The notes beneath the pieces were generated by a model. The model saw only the letters and a list, made by a program, of their open reading frames with translations, was not told where the DNA came from and ran no database searches. A DNA stretch of 64,000 nt, taken from positions 4,525-68,524 of the forward strand of contig CAZXLH010000007.1 of NCBI GenBank assembly GCA_964641455.1. Reading direction: 5' to 3'. This document shows positions 18,812 through 28,092 of the stretch, one piece after another. The position numbers and the translations under genes are program-made. Source of the stretch: DTU015 sp964641455 (lineage in GTDB: Bacteria; Bacillota; Sulfobacillia; Fermentithermobacillales; Fermentithermobacillaceae). The first letter of the stretch is position 1. Each line of letters starts with the position of its first letter.

Positions 18812-18863
18812 AGGTGCCGGGTGATCTGATTTGCCGCAGTTTAGCGGCACCTCATATTTTTTT
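18812..18863 (+). terminator. Hairpin and T-run between the chrB-like and MFS genes
   Basis: AGGTGCCG (18812-18819) pairs perfectly with CGGCACCT (18845-18852), followed by CATATTTTTTT. An inner pair GCCGC/GCGGC (18833-18837 with 18844-18848) would compete with the outer stem. It could end chrB-like transcription or act as an attenuator before the MFS gene. The 309 bases from 18648 to 18956 hold no gene. Confidence 0.6.
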
Positions 18864-18956
18864 CACCTCCTGGCCCTGGCGTAGCCGTAGTAGCTGTATT
18901 TACAGTGCTGTACAACTTGAACTGTTCCGGCCATGTGGCGAGAGGAGAACTAACTG

Positions 18957-20135
18957 ATGTTCAATATAATAATTACCGGACTTACCAGTTTTTTAACAGA
19001 TATATCTACTGAAATGGTCTATCCGCTTTTGCCTTTGTTTCTTACAACAAGGCTGGGTGCAACCCCTGCTATTGTAGGAATAATAGAGGGTATAGCCGAG
19101 AGTTTAGCCAGCATTCTGAAGGTGTTCTCTGGGGCCCTGTCGGATAGGACCGGGAAGCGCAAACCGCTCGCCATAGGAGGCTATTCGTTTTCTATGCTTG
19201 GAAAAGTTGCGCTTATGTTCGCCGGGACATGGCCAATGGTGCTCTTGGGCCGTGTGGCAGACAGGTTTGGCAAGGGGATCCGGACTGCGCCCCGAGATGC
19301 TCTTATAGCCGAGTCATCGGAAGAAGGCAAGAGGGGCGCAGCTTTCGGCTTGCATAGGCTCTTTGATACTTTGGGAGCCAGTATAGGAATAATTCTGTCA
19401 TACTACTTCATTACAGCCTATAGCGGCGATTTTACCAAGGTGTTTGTTTATTCCATTATTCCGGCCGCTTTGGGAGTGGCATGTTTGTTTTTCATTAAGG
19501 AAAAAGGGGGCGTTGGGGGCGTTACCCAAGCACCCAAAAAGGCTAGGGGCGTATCGCTTAACTGGAGGTCACTGGACCCCAAGTTAAGGCGGTTTTTGGT
19601 AGTTACGTTTATTTTCACTCTCGGAAATTCATCAAACCAGTTTTTGCTGCTTCGTGCCAAAAGTGCTGGTTTTGATTCTTCAACAGTGATTTTGCTTTAC
19701 TTGACGTACAACATAGTTTATGCTGCAGTGTCCTATCCTGCAGGGAAACTTTCTGACAGGATAGGCCGTCGTACACTGCTTGTATTTGGATACCTGGCTT
19801 ACGGGTTGGTTTACCTGGGCTTTGCGTTCTTCAAGACTCCTTCTGCCCTATGGTGGCTTTTCGGCTTATACGGGTTATATATTGGTTTCACCGAGGGTGT
19901 GGAAAAGGCTTTGGTGGCTGATATAGCTCCTGCTGATCAAAAAGCAACGCTGATAGGCCTTCATTCGACTTTGGTTGGGATAGGGCTTCTGCCTGCCTCT
20001 ACTTTTGCCGGATTTCTTTGGAACGCCTTTGGCCCCCAGGCTCCCTTCGTGTTTGGCGGGGTTATGGGGATTATTGCAGCAGCTGGGCTGTGGTGGGTAC
20101 TAAAGGACGAAGTGGTGAAGATACCTGCTGCATAG
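18957..20135 (+). CDS. MFS transporter
   Basis: A 392-residue major facilitator protein with about 12 membrane helices. The loop 2-3 motif is GALSDRTGKRKPLAIGG near residues 61-77, and its second-half counterpart is AGKLSDRIGRRTLL. A further conserved RTAPRDALIAES segment near 110-121 is typical of the subfamily that includes putative drug or metal-related exporters. GAGGAG about 9 bases before the ATG supports the start. It lies 309 bases downstream of the ChrB-like gene, with a hairpin between them. It is not a ChrA-type chromate transporter. The substrate is unknown. Confidence 0.87.
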   Translation: MFNIIITGLTSFLTDISTEMVYPLLPLFLTTRLGATPAIVGIIEGIAESLASILKVFSGALSDRTGKRKPLAIGGYSFSMLGKVALMFAGTWPMVLLGRVADRFGKGIRTAPRDALIAESSEEGKRGAAFGLHRLFDTLGASIGIILSYYFITAYSGDFTKVFVYSIIPAALGVACLFFIKEKGGVGGVTQAPKKARGVSLNWRSLDPKLRRFLVVTFIFTLGNSSNQFLLLRAKSAGFDSSTVILLYLTYNIVYAAVSYPAGKLSDRIGRRTLLVFGYLAYGLVYLGFAFFKTPSALWWLFGLYGLYIGFTEGVEKALVADIAPADQKATLIGLHSTLVGIGLLPASTFAGFLWNAFGPQAPFVFGGVMGIIAAAGLWWVLKDEVVKIPAA

Positions 20136-20316
20136 ATATCATAAACCTAATCGACTTGACCGGTAATTGCATATTGCTTTTTTCTATCATACTCTATCTA
20201 ACTGGCTAACATTTACTGTGTCAAGGTTTTACATCGCTAACGGTTTTTCGGCCACGTTCTTCACGCACCGTGTACGAGCGGATGTATTGATATCCTAGGT
20301 ATGCTGTACTGATAAC

Positions 20317-22890
20317 CTATGCTTGTCGTGATCCACTGCGGCTTAAGGCAAGGTATTTTCCTGCTTCCACAATTATAAGCAAGAGGAAACTAAGGCCGAA
20401 TATAAACATCCAATGCTGGGGTTCAAGAGGAACAACCCCTAAAACCGTTCTGAAATATGATACCAGGACTCCCGACAGCGCAACTACAAATCCAAAGACA
20501 ACAGACCACAGCAATGGTTTGTTTTCTGTAAGGTGCCCTGTATGGAAAATGCTTCGTCGCATGCTCCGGTAGGCAAAAACATATACCAGTGAGATGATGG
20601 CCAGAGTTTCAAACGTTATTGTTCTGGCAAGATCAACGTTGCCGTGCCGGCTCATGTAGTGGTTAAACATCAACAGGCAGCCTAGGGCTGCGGTGCCGCT
20701 TATAGAAGCGATAAGCCCCATTCCCAGGCGATCCAGTATTGGCTCTGTAACCCGCCTCGGTTTTTCTTCCATTATGCCTTCTTCTTTAGGCTCGAATCCG
20801 AGGACGATGTCCACCGGGCCATCACATATCAGGTGAATCCATAGAATTTGCGCCACTGTAAGCGGTGCAGGCCAGCCAAGCAACATAGATACAAACACAA
20901 GCAGTATCTCAGCAAATGAGTTAGAAAGGGTATAAGATACAACTTTCTTGATGTTCTGGAATACTACCCGGCCTTCTTCGACAGCGGCTACTATAGTTTT
21001 GAAATTGGAGTCTAGAAGTACAAGGTCAGCCGTTTCCTTGGCAATGTCACTGGCAGTCCCAACGACTACACCGATATCAGCCTTCTTCAAGGCAGGGGCG
21101 TCGTTGACACCGTCTCCTATCATTGCAACCACTTCTTCCAAGGACTGTAGTGCTGATACTATCCGCAGTTTTTGATGGGGGAGTATCCTCGAAAAGACCA
21201 TAATATCTCTAACCCTGCGTTTGAGTTCTTCATCACCCATAGCATCCAAGTCTTTACCTTCAGTAACCTGGGAAGGGCCAATATCCAGTCCGATGATTCT
21301 AGCAACGCGTAGGGCGGTTCTTTTGTGATCACCCGTGATCATCTTGACCTGGATTCCGGCTTTATGGCAGGTTTCTATGGCTTCCGGAACTTCGGTACGC
21401 ACAGGATCCTGAAGCCCTACCAGGCCTGCGAAAGTAAACCCTGTTTCAGATTTGGGATCATCGAGCATCTGTTCAGGGTCTGCCTCCGGCGAAATTTCCT
21501 CAGGCGAGATTGCCTTGTAGGCAAGGCCTAGCAGCCTTAGCCCTTGGTCTGCCCACTTATCCATTAGCAGTCGGTAGTCTGATGCGGTGTTATCATCTGT
21601 TTTACATTTTGTAAGGACGATTTCCGGCGCTCCTTTGAGGAAAACTATCTGCTTGCCACCGTTTGTGCATTTGCCTTCACGATCTTCTTCACTTTGGTTG
21701 CTTTTATCACTACCGCTTCCGTCAGCAACCTTACCAGGGACTGAGTGCAGAGTCCTCATATATTTCTTTTCACTGGAAAACGGTTCTTCATCCAGACGTG
21801 GATATTCCCGGATCCATCGGTCAGTGTCTGTTTGCTTTTGACGTTTAACCAGGTCCCATATGGCTAGTTCAAGTGCATCAGACAGGTTGTTGTTAAGAGC
21901 CATTATTTTGAATGCCATGTCTTCGTCAGACATTTCCCAGTGGGTGGCAGTCATTTGGCCTGCTGTCAAAGTACCTGTCTTGTCAGTACATATAACTGTT
22001 ACCGAGCCCAGGGTTTCTACTGCCAGGAGCCGCTTAACCAAGCCCCGCCTCTTCAAGACTCTCTTCATGCCCAGAACCAAAATAACAGTTACCGCGATGA
22101 GCAATCCTTCGGGAATGGCGGCTACTGCAAGGATAATGGCTACTCTGACCATATCCAATGGATTCTTTCCGCTGAGAATTCCGATAATGTACATAATTCC
22201 TGTTACTGCAATGACCAATTTGGTCAAAGTACCGCTGAAGGCCGCCAACCTTTTCTGAAGAGGAGTTTCCTCATCATCGGCCTGGGTGATGCTGTGGGCG
22301 ATTTCTCCCAGTTTGGTGTTTCTGCCGGTGGCGGTGATTTCCATGATGCCTCTTCCGGCCACAACTGTTGTACCCATGTACACAGGGTTAGAGTTCTTCT
22401 TTCGCACAGGTTCACTTTCTCCTGTGAGGATTGCCTCATTAAGGGAAAGGCTTTTAGCTTCTACAAGGTTACCGTCTGCCGATATTTTGTCTCCGGTAGT
22501 TATAAGCACGATATCTCCGGGGACTAGTTCGCGGGCTTCCACATGAGTACGCCGGCCGTTTCTCATGACTGTGGCTACCGGTTTAACCAGGGCCTTCAGG
22601 CTTTCGTATGTTTCATGCGCCTGATATTCCTGGAAGAAGCCGAGGATGACGTCGAATACAACCACGGCCATGATGATGGCGAAGTCTTTCCGTTCACCCA
22701 TTATTAGCGAGACCAGAGCCGCTCCAAGAATGACGTAGATAAGGGGGCTTTTGAACTGAGAGAGCAATATAGTGATAGGCGAGATGGGCTTAGCTTTAGG
22801 TAACATATTCTCGCCGTACTGCTTTCGCTTTTCAATAACTTGCTTATCTGTTAGTCCTTTAGAAAGATAGTTTTCCAATTCGGCACTCAC
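20317..22890 (-). CDS. Cation-transporting P-type ATPase (P2, calcium-type)
   Basis: An 857-residue P2-type ATPase. The N-terminal cation-ATPase domain is followed by TGES (156-159, actuator), PEGL (260-263, membrane helix 4), DKTGTLT with the phosphorylated Asp at 303, and MIGDGVNDAPALK. Six C-terminal membrane helices complete the fold. Homologues export Ca2+ or Mn2+, and some move Na+. A low-complexity insert rich in Ser, Glu and Lys lies in the nucleotide-binding domain near residue 390. GTG codons compete as starts, but ATG 22890 fits the family N-terminus. Nearby mgtE genes suggest a divalent-cation theme. Confidence 0.9.
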   Translation of the reverse strand: MSAELENYLSKGLTDKQVIEKRKQYGENMLPKAKPISPITILLSQFKSPLIYVILGAALVSLIMGERKDFAIIMAVVVFDVILGFFQEYQAHETYESLKALVKPVATVMRNGRRTHVEARELVPGDIVLITTGDKISADGNLVEAKSLSLNEAILTGESEPVRKKNSNPVYMGTTVVAGRGIMEITATGRNTKLGEIAHSITQADDEETPLQKRLAAFSGTLTKLVIAVTGIMYIIGILSGKNPLDMVRVAIILAVAAIPEGLLIAVTVILVLGMKRVLKRRGLVKRLLAVETLGSVTVICTDKTGTLTAGQMTATHWEMSDEDMAFKIMALNNNLSDALELAIWDLVKRQKQTDTDRWIREYPRLDEEPFSSEKKYMRTLHSVPGKVADGSGSDKSNQSEEDREGKCTNGGKQIVFLKGAPEIVLTKCKTDDNTASDYRLLMDKWADQGLRLLGLAYKAISPEEISPEADPEQMLDDPKSETGFTFAGLVGLQDPVRTEVPEAIETCHKAGIQVKMITGDHKRTALRVARIIGLDIGPSQVTEGKDLDAMGDEELKRRVRDIMVFSRILPHQKLRIVSALQSLEEVVAMIGDGVNDAPALKKADIGVVVGTASDIAKETADLVLLDSNFKTIVAAVEEGRVVFQNIKKVVSYTLSNSFAEILLVFVSMLLGWPAPLTVAQILWIHLICDGPVDIVLGFEPKEEGIMEEKPRRVTEPILDRLGMGLIASISGTAALGCLLMFNHYMSRHGNVDLARTITFETLAIISLVYVFAYRSMRRSIFHTGHLTENKPLLWSVVFGFVVALSGVLVSYFRTVLGVVPLEPQHWMFIFGLSFLLLIIVEAGKYLALSRSGSRQA

Positions 22891-23053
22891 TAATGCGAAC
22901 CCTCTTTTGACGTTGACGTTCCAATGATGCTAATGGGCTCATAACAAGTGTTCCTGTTTTGTGATTAACTATCCATGATCCTTAGAAAAAAGTTTTCAGC
23001 AAAAATTTTTGATTCTGTTCGCAAAAGCAAGCCCGGGAGTAACTTGTTTATCA

Positions 23054-23848
23054 TTATTTCCCCAGTATGGCATTACGCTCATCTTCAGTTAATATTGACA
23101 AAATCTCCTTGCCTAAATGCTCCATTGCCTTTTGGGTAAATATCTCTTGCCATATGAACTGGCGTGTAATGAATACCACGTGCTTGTTACCTGTCCATAT
23201 GCAATTATCAGATGTGCCTGTTCCGCCTATGAGCACTTGGGCATTGTCAGAAACCAGTACCAGGCTCTCTTCTGTTTGTTGGAGTTGGCTTTCTTCAATT
23301 GGGTGGCGTATTACCTGGCCAAATTCTACCTCGGCCACGCCTGACAGAATCAGGCGTATTGATATGCCTCTGTGCCAGGCGTCTTCAAGGTTAGAAAATA
23401 TTTCCACCAGGGTTTCATCATCAAGAGAAGCCAGAATCTCCTTTTTCGAGGTATCTATCATTTCTCTGGCCCGGGCGATGATTGAATCGTGGCCCACCAG
23501 GTTCCATACCTGTTCAACCGGTGTTTGGGCTTCTGCTTCCGCTAGCAGTTCATGTGCCGTGTCCAGGGCGCCTTCGTACTTGTGGCGCAAATTATCTAAG
23601 AGTTCAGCGACAGGTACCGGTGCATATTTCGTGGTATCGCCCATAGGAAGCGACATAATTGCCCCTTTGTTTGCAAGCCGTCCCAGGGCTTCGTAAACCA
23701 TTGAGCGTGGAATTCCTGCATCTTTGCTCACTTGGTAACCTGTTGCAGGGCTATCCTTGAGAAGGGCTAAGTAGGTTTTGGCCTCGTATTCAGTAAAACC
23801 TAATTCCATCATTGCATCTACAGTTGCTTTACTACCGGATAACTCCAT
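23054..23848 (-). CDS. TrmB-like transcriptional regulator
   Basis: About 264 residues. The N-terminal winged helix (MELGFTEYEAKTYLALL, then GYQVSKDAGIPRSMVYEAL) is typical of TrmB regulators. The C-terminal part resembles the TrmB phospholipase-D-like domain (AREMIDTSKKEILAS). TrmB proteins sense sugars or other small ligands. The start at 23848 is preferred because GAGGCG lies about 8 bases upstream; an ATG at 23869 is also open. It lies 163 bases upstream of the P-type ATPase on the same strand and could regulate it, which is inference from position. Confidence 0.8.
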   Translation of the reverse strand: MELSGSKATVDAMMELGFTEYEAKTYLALLKDSPATGYQVSKDAGIPRSMVYEALGRLANKGAIMSLPMGDTTKYAPVPVAELLDNLRHKYEGALDTAHELLAEAEAQTPVEQVWNLVGHDSIIARAREMIDTSKKEILASLDDETLVEIFSNLEDAWHRGISIRLILSGVAEVEFGQVIRHPIEESQLQQTEESLVLVSDNAQVLIGGTGTSDNCIWTGNKHVVFITRQFIWQEIFTQKAMEHLGKEILSILTEDERNAILGK

Positions 23849-24388
23849 GTTATTCGCCTCGGCATTCACTTAAAGTTTTTGATCACGCTTCTGAAACAGC
23901 GGCCTATGGCATCGATATTTTAGTCAACTACTACTCAGTTATTCACCTTAGTTATTCACCCGGTTTCTCAAATTCTATCATTGTCGGTGAATTGGTTGGG
24001 TTGATTGCAGGAATTAGCCAGGCCGGTTCCATTGTACAACGTAGCTTGTAATTGAACTACTATGCAGTAAGAGTATTACTTAAAGCCAGATGGTGTCAAG
24101 GGACGGCCTGATGGGGGTTGGCCGGGTTTGATGCAAATGCAGCAAGAAAGAGATATCATGAAATTGAAACCAAAATAAGAACAGAGGTAGAAACGATAGC
24201 GGGAATTGGAGGCGGCTCTTGTGAAGTATACCGGTCAAACCGACTATGAACTTGAGGTTTATGCCTTAAACATGTATTGTTAAGCCAAATTATCTGTACT
24301 TAAGCTCAAGATTGCTTCCATTTCATGAGATACAGGAGTAAACTGGAATAGAAAGCAAATTGCTCCGCAAATTTAGTTTCTTTTTAAA
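23849..24388. other. Intergenic region upstream of the M-box
   Basis: About 540 bases between the TrmB-like gene (minus) and the mgtE leader (plus). A short repeat, AGTTATTCACC, occurs twice near 23936-23957. No gene is supported. Promoters for both divergent genes should lie here, but none is clear. Confidence 0.5.
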
Positions 24389-24531
24389 GAGGTAGGTGAG
24401 GAAAGTGGATTCCGGTGCGAGTAATGACCCTGGACCTAGGCGGTACATCATTAATAGCGAAGAGGGGTCTGCTTTCCTGGCCGACTGTCTTAGCAGATAA
24501 TCCCCTTCATTCACTGTTCAGCGCATAGGAG
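24389..24531 (+). ncRNA. Probable M-box (ykoK) magnesium riboswitch
   Basis: The 5' leader of the first mgtE gene contains GTAGGTGAGG (24392-24401), matching the conserved M-box start, followed by a small hairpin (GGAA/TTCC). Next come TAATGACCC, GGACCTAGGCGG and TCATTA, where TAATGA pairs with TCATTA as in the M-box inner arm. A long helix pairs GGGGTCTGCT with AGCAGATAATCCCC. Near the 3' end CATTCACTGTTCAGCGCATAG aligns by eye with the conserved M-box segment before its closing strand. The downstream gene family fits. No clear terminator precedes the gene, so control may be translational. Confidence 0.6.
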
Positions 24532-24641
24532 CATTCGCGTAAGTTTCGCACGGTAGATGTATGTAGTTTTTGTCTATGTTTTGTTTAGATGGGTTGCTCC
24601 GTGAAATAGTTACACAAAATATACGGAAGGGGGCGATTCCC

Positions 24642-25982
24642 TTGGACCAGAGTGTTGTAACTCAGGTGGCCGCAATGATTCTTGCCCACAATTGGGCAGC
24701 TTTGAGGAACTTACTGTCTGATTGGCGTGCTCCTGATATTGCTGATTTACTTGTGCAACTCGACAAAACAAGCCGGGTGCTTCTTTTCAGGTGTCTTCCC
24801 AGGAAAACGGCGGCTGACGTTTTCTCTGAACTTGAGGGTGAAGACACTGATCTGCTGCTTAGAGAACTTACAGATGAAGAGACCCGCTTTTTGCTTGCAT
24901 ATATGCGTCCTGACGATAGGACTGAACTTCTCGAGGAACTTCCCGGGCAGGTTACCCAACGACTGTTGAACTTACTCAGCCCTGAAGACATGAAAGAGGC
25001 CAGGAGTCTTCTAGGATATCCTGAAAGAAGCACCGGGCGGCTTATGACCCCTGACTATGTGGCAATTCGCCCGGATTGGGCAGTTTCCCGATCTATGGAG
25101 CATGTAAGGCAAAGAGGCCGGGACAGTGAGACTATTGACACCATTTATGTGGTTGACCCGGGTTGGAAATTGTTAGGTGCGGTTTCATTGAGGCAGTTGA
25201 TTCTGGCCGAGCCAAATCAGACAGTTGACGATATTATGACGTCCCCTGCCATTTCTTTGTCTGCTTTCGATGATCGGGAAGAAGCGGCTCGAGTGATGGA
25301 CAAATACGACTTGTCTGTATTGCCTGTGATTGCGTCTGACGGGGTTATGGTGGGCATTGTTACGTCTGACGACATATTTGAAGTATCTCAGGAAGAAGCA
25401 ACTGAGGACTTCCACAAGTCTGCCGCTGTTACTCCGCTAAAGACCGGTTACAAAGAAGCAAGTTTGTGGCTCTTGCTCAAAAGCAGATTGGGATGGCTTC
25501 TTGCCCTTATCGCCGTGGATCTCATAGCTGCTCGGGTGCTGGCAGGGTATGAGAATATGATTGCTACGGTTTTGCCCCTGGTATTCTTCTTACCGCTTAT
25601 CATTGGTTGTAGCGGAAACACAGGTTCTCAATCGTCTACTTTGGCAGTTAGGGATTTGGCCTTAGGAGAGGCAGAAGTTGGAGACTGGCGAAAACTCACA
25701 TTCAAAGAGATGGGGGTATCTCTGGCTTTGGGTGCAACCATAGCGCTGGTAGTTTGGGGGCCTGCATTTGCTCAAGGAGGAGCCGGGGTGGGGGCGGTGG
25801 TTGCCCTTAGCGCTGTTCTTGTTGTAACAGTGGGTGGCATGGTAGGAATGGTTACTCCGTTCCTGCTAAGTAAACTGGGATTTGACCCTGCCACTTCGAG
25901 CTCACCCCTTATTACATCAATAGCCGATATTTTAGGCGTTATGATCTATTTTTCTTTGGCCAGCCGATTTTTGAAACTGTAG
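24642..25982 (+). CDS. mgtE: MgtE magnesium transporter (first copy)
   Basis: About 446 residues from TTG 24642, chosen because GGAAGGGGG at 24625-24633 is eight bases upstream. An ATG at 24570 adds 24 residues but has no ribosome binding site. The domain order is MgtE N-domain (IADLLVQLDK ... LLEELPGQ), two CBS domains (YVAIRPDWAVSRSM; ISLSAFDDREEAARV) and a five-helix membrane domain with LPLIIGCSGNTGSQSSTLA, the pore signature. It imports Mg2+ and is gated by cytosolic Mg2+ bound to the N and CBS domains. The leader carries a probable M-box riboswitch. Confidence 0.9.
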   Translation: MDQSVVTQVAAMILAHNWAALRNLLSDWRAPDIADLLVQLDKTSRVLLFRCLPRKTAADVFSELEGEDTDLLLRELTDEETRFLLAYMRPDDRTELLEELPGQVTQRLLNLLSPEDMKEARSLLGYPERSTGRLMTPDYVAIRPDWAVSRSMEHVRQRGRDSETIDTIYVVDPGWKLLGAVSLRQLILAEPNQTVDDIMTSPAISLSAFDDREEAARVMDKYDLSVLPVIASDGVMVGIVTSDDIFEVSQEEATEDFHKSAAVTPLKTGYKEASLWLLLKSRLGWLLALIAVDLIAARVLAGYENMIATVLPLVFFLPLIIGCSGNTGSQSSTLAVRDLALGEAEVGDWRKLTFKEMGVSLALGATIALVVWGPAFAQGGAGVGAVVALSAVLVVTVGGMVGMVTPFLLSKLGFDPATSSSPLITSIADILGVMIYFSLASRFLKL

Positions 25983-26161
25983 CATTGAGTGTTTACGGTT
26001 CACAGAATGGGAGTAGTTGAAGGTATCTGAAACACACAGGCGGTTACCGCGCTTATGCTGGGCATAAACGGCCCCGGTAAAATAGACAGAATCGCCAACA
26101 GGCGGAAATGTTGCTTGAAGTTGCGGCTGAATGGAACACTAAGGGTAGGGAGGGGAGACGA

Positions 26162-27649
26162 ATGGATAACGAGATTGATGATGAGATGGATGATGAAATG
26201 AGAAACAAAGTGAGAAGCCACGGAAACGGCCCTACAGATAATGAAAACCTAAGTGACGTAGATAATCTGAGCAAAAGCAAAGGGAAGGCCGAACAGGAAG
26301 CTATGTTTAATGAAAGTATGGAAATGAAAGTTGTAAAAGATATGATTGGGCATCGCGATTGGGTTTCTCTTCGGAAGCATGTTGTTAAGTGGCCGATTGC
26401 TGAAATAGCAGATTTTCTTTCGGAACTGGATAAGCCTGACAGAGTGCTTTTGTTTCGCGTGCTTCCCAGGTATGTAGCCACTGAAGTGTTTTCCTACCTT
26501 GAGGCTTTTGAGCAAGACGAACTCCTAAAAGAGCTTACTGATGAAGAAACCAGGCACATCATTGCTAACTTGGCGCCTGATGATCGTACTGAATTGCTTG
26601 AAGAACTTCCTGCCCAGATTACAACCAGGCTCTTTGATCTTTTGCGGCCTGAGGACCTTAAAGAAGCAAGGTGGCTTTTGGGCTACCCGGAAAAAAGCAT
26701 AGGCCGGCTGATGACGCCTGATTATGTGGCTGTGCTTCCTGATTGGACCGTAGAGCAGGCCTTAATTTACGTTCGGAAGCGGGGTAAGGACAGCGAGACT
26801 GTGAACATGGTTTATGTTAAAGATAATCAGGGAATGTTGCTTGGCGCAGTGTCTCTTCGCCAGCTGGTTCTTGATAGCCCTGCAACGCTGATAAAGGATA
26901 TTATGCGGACCTCAACAGTCAGCGTCAAAGCTTTTGACGATCGGTTAAAGGCTGCCGAACTCATGGAACGTTATGGGCTATGGGTGCTTCCGGTTATTGA
27001 TTCACAGGGGGCACTTGTAGGAATTGTTACCGGTGATGACGTTTTCGAAGTTGCAAGAGAAGAGACTACTGAGGATTTTCACAAAGGTGCCGGTGTTGCG
27101 CCAATTAGGGTCAGCCTCAACGACGCCAGCCCCATGCTTCTTTACAAAAACCGTATTGTTTGGCTTTTGGCTTTGGTTACCGTCTACCTACTTTCAGGGA
27201 GAATCATGGCATCTTTTGAAGAGACTATTGCTACGGCGGTATCGTTGGTATTTTTCCTTCCTCTCATAATTGACTGTGCGGGAAATGCTGGTTCTCAATC
27301 GGCAGTACTCATGGTAAGGGCTATTGGCGTAGGTGACGTGACCGCCTCAGACTGGGGAGAGGTTTTAATTAGGGAACTGGGGGTTTCTGCCATGCTCGGG
27401 GCCATAATGGGCATAACTGTATCAGTGGTAGGCGCTGCTTCAGTAGGCCTTGATGTGGCCGTGGTTGTTGGGCTTACGATGCTCATAACCGTTGTAATTA
27501 CTTGTTTGCTGGGCGCTATGATTCCGTTTTTGCTCAGCAAGATAGGCTGGGACCCTGCTTCTGCAAGTTCGCCTTTGGTTACATCAATAGCAGATATTTT
27601 TGGAGTGCTCATTTATTTTTTCACTGCCAAATGGTACCTAGGCGTATGA
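26162..27649 (+). CDS. mgtE: MgtE magnesium transporter (second copy)
   Basis: About 495 residues from ATG 26162, preceded by GGGAGGGGAGACGA. The N-domain, CBS pair and membrane domain match those of the first copy closely. Its pore signature reads LPLIIDCAGNAGSQSAVL, with Asp where the first copy has Gly (CAGNAG against CSGNTG). The first 55 residues are an acidic, low-complexity extension (MDNEIDDEMDDEMRNK and following) absent from the first copy. It lies 179 bases downstream of the first mgtE and could be read through from the same promoter. Confidence 0.9.
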   Translation: MDNEIDDEMDDEMRNKVRSHGNGPTDNENLSDVDNLSKSKGKAEQEAMFNESMEMKVVKDMIGHRDWVSLRKHVVKWPIAEIADFLSELDKPDRVLLFRVLPRYVATEVFSYLEAFEQDELLKELTDEETRHIIANLAPDDRTELLEELPAQITTRLFDLLRPEDLKEARWLLGYPEKSIGRLMTPDYVAVLPDWTVEQALIYVRKRGKDSETVNMVYVKDNQGMLLGAVSLRQLVLDSPATLIKDIMRTSTVSVKAFDDRLKAAELMERYGLWVLPVIDSQGALVGIVTGDDVFEVAREETTEDFHKGAGVAPIRVSLNDASPMLLYKNRIVWLLALVTVYLLSGRIMASFEETIATAVSLVFFLPLIIDCAGNAGSQSAVLMVRAIGVGDVTASDWGEVLIRELGVSAMLGAIMGITVSVVGAASVGLDVAVVVGLTMLITVVITCLLGAMIPFLLSKIGWDPASASSPLVTSIADIFGVLIYFFTAKWYLGV

Positions 27650-28092
27650 CGGCAAACAAGGTGGACTGTCTTGGTTATAAGGTTTTTCGCACCGATACGA
27701 TCTTACCCCGATAATGTGGCCAGGCCTTACTTGTACTCTTCTAGCTGCCTTTTGCCATAACTCCAAAATAAAAGGGCAGGCCGCAGTTGTATCCATACGT
27801 TGATTAAATGTCCATATTGGAGTGTCGCCGGCAATTACTGCCCTGGGCCGATTTGATTTTGCATCAGATGTATCAATACGCATCAAAACCACTTGTTGCT
27901 AATATTGTTAGTTAACCGTATCTATGTTTTGCTTCCAAATAATGAATTACTGATAAGCGGTTTATTATTGCTGCTCCCGGTGTTTGGCATTGTCCAGTGG
28001 ATGTGGTTAATGGGAATAGGTTAAGAACCTAGTTCTTTTTCGGCTGGTTCCCGTTGGTTTCTAGGCTATCCAGATATTCAGGAGGTGTATTC
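27650..28092. other. Intergenic region before cassette A
   Basis: 443 bases without a supported gene. An 84-codon frame on the minus strand (27638-27892) has no ribosome binding site and no recognisable product. The promoter for cassette A should be here, but none was clear. Confidence 0.5.

Noticed and set aside
25983..26161. Second M-box before the second mgtE
   Set aside because: The conserved AGGTGAGG start and matching 3' segment are absent.
27638..27892. 84-codon frame on the minus strand after the second mgtE
   Set aside because: No ribosome binding site, no recognisable family, and overlap with the mgtE stop.
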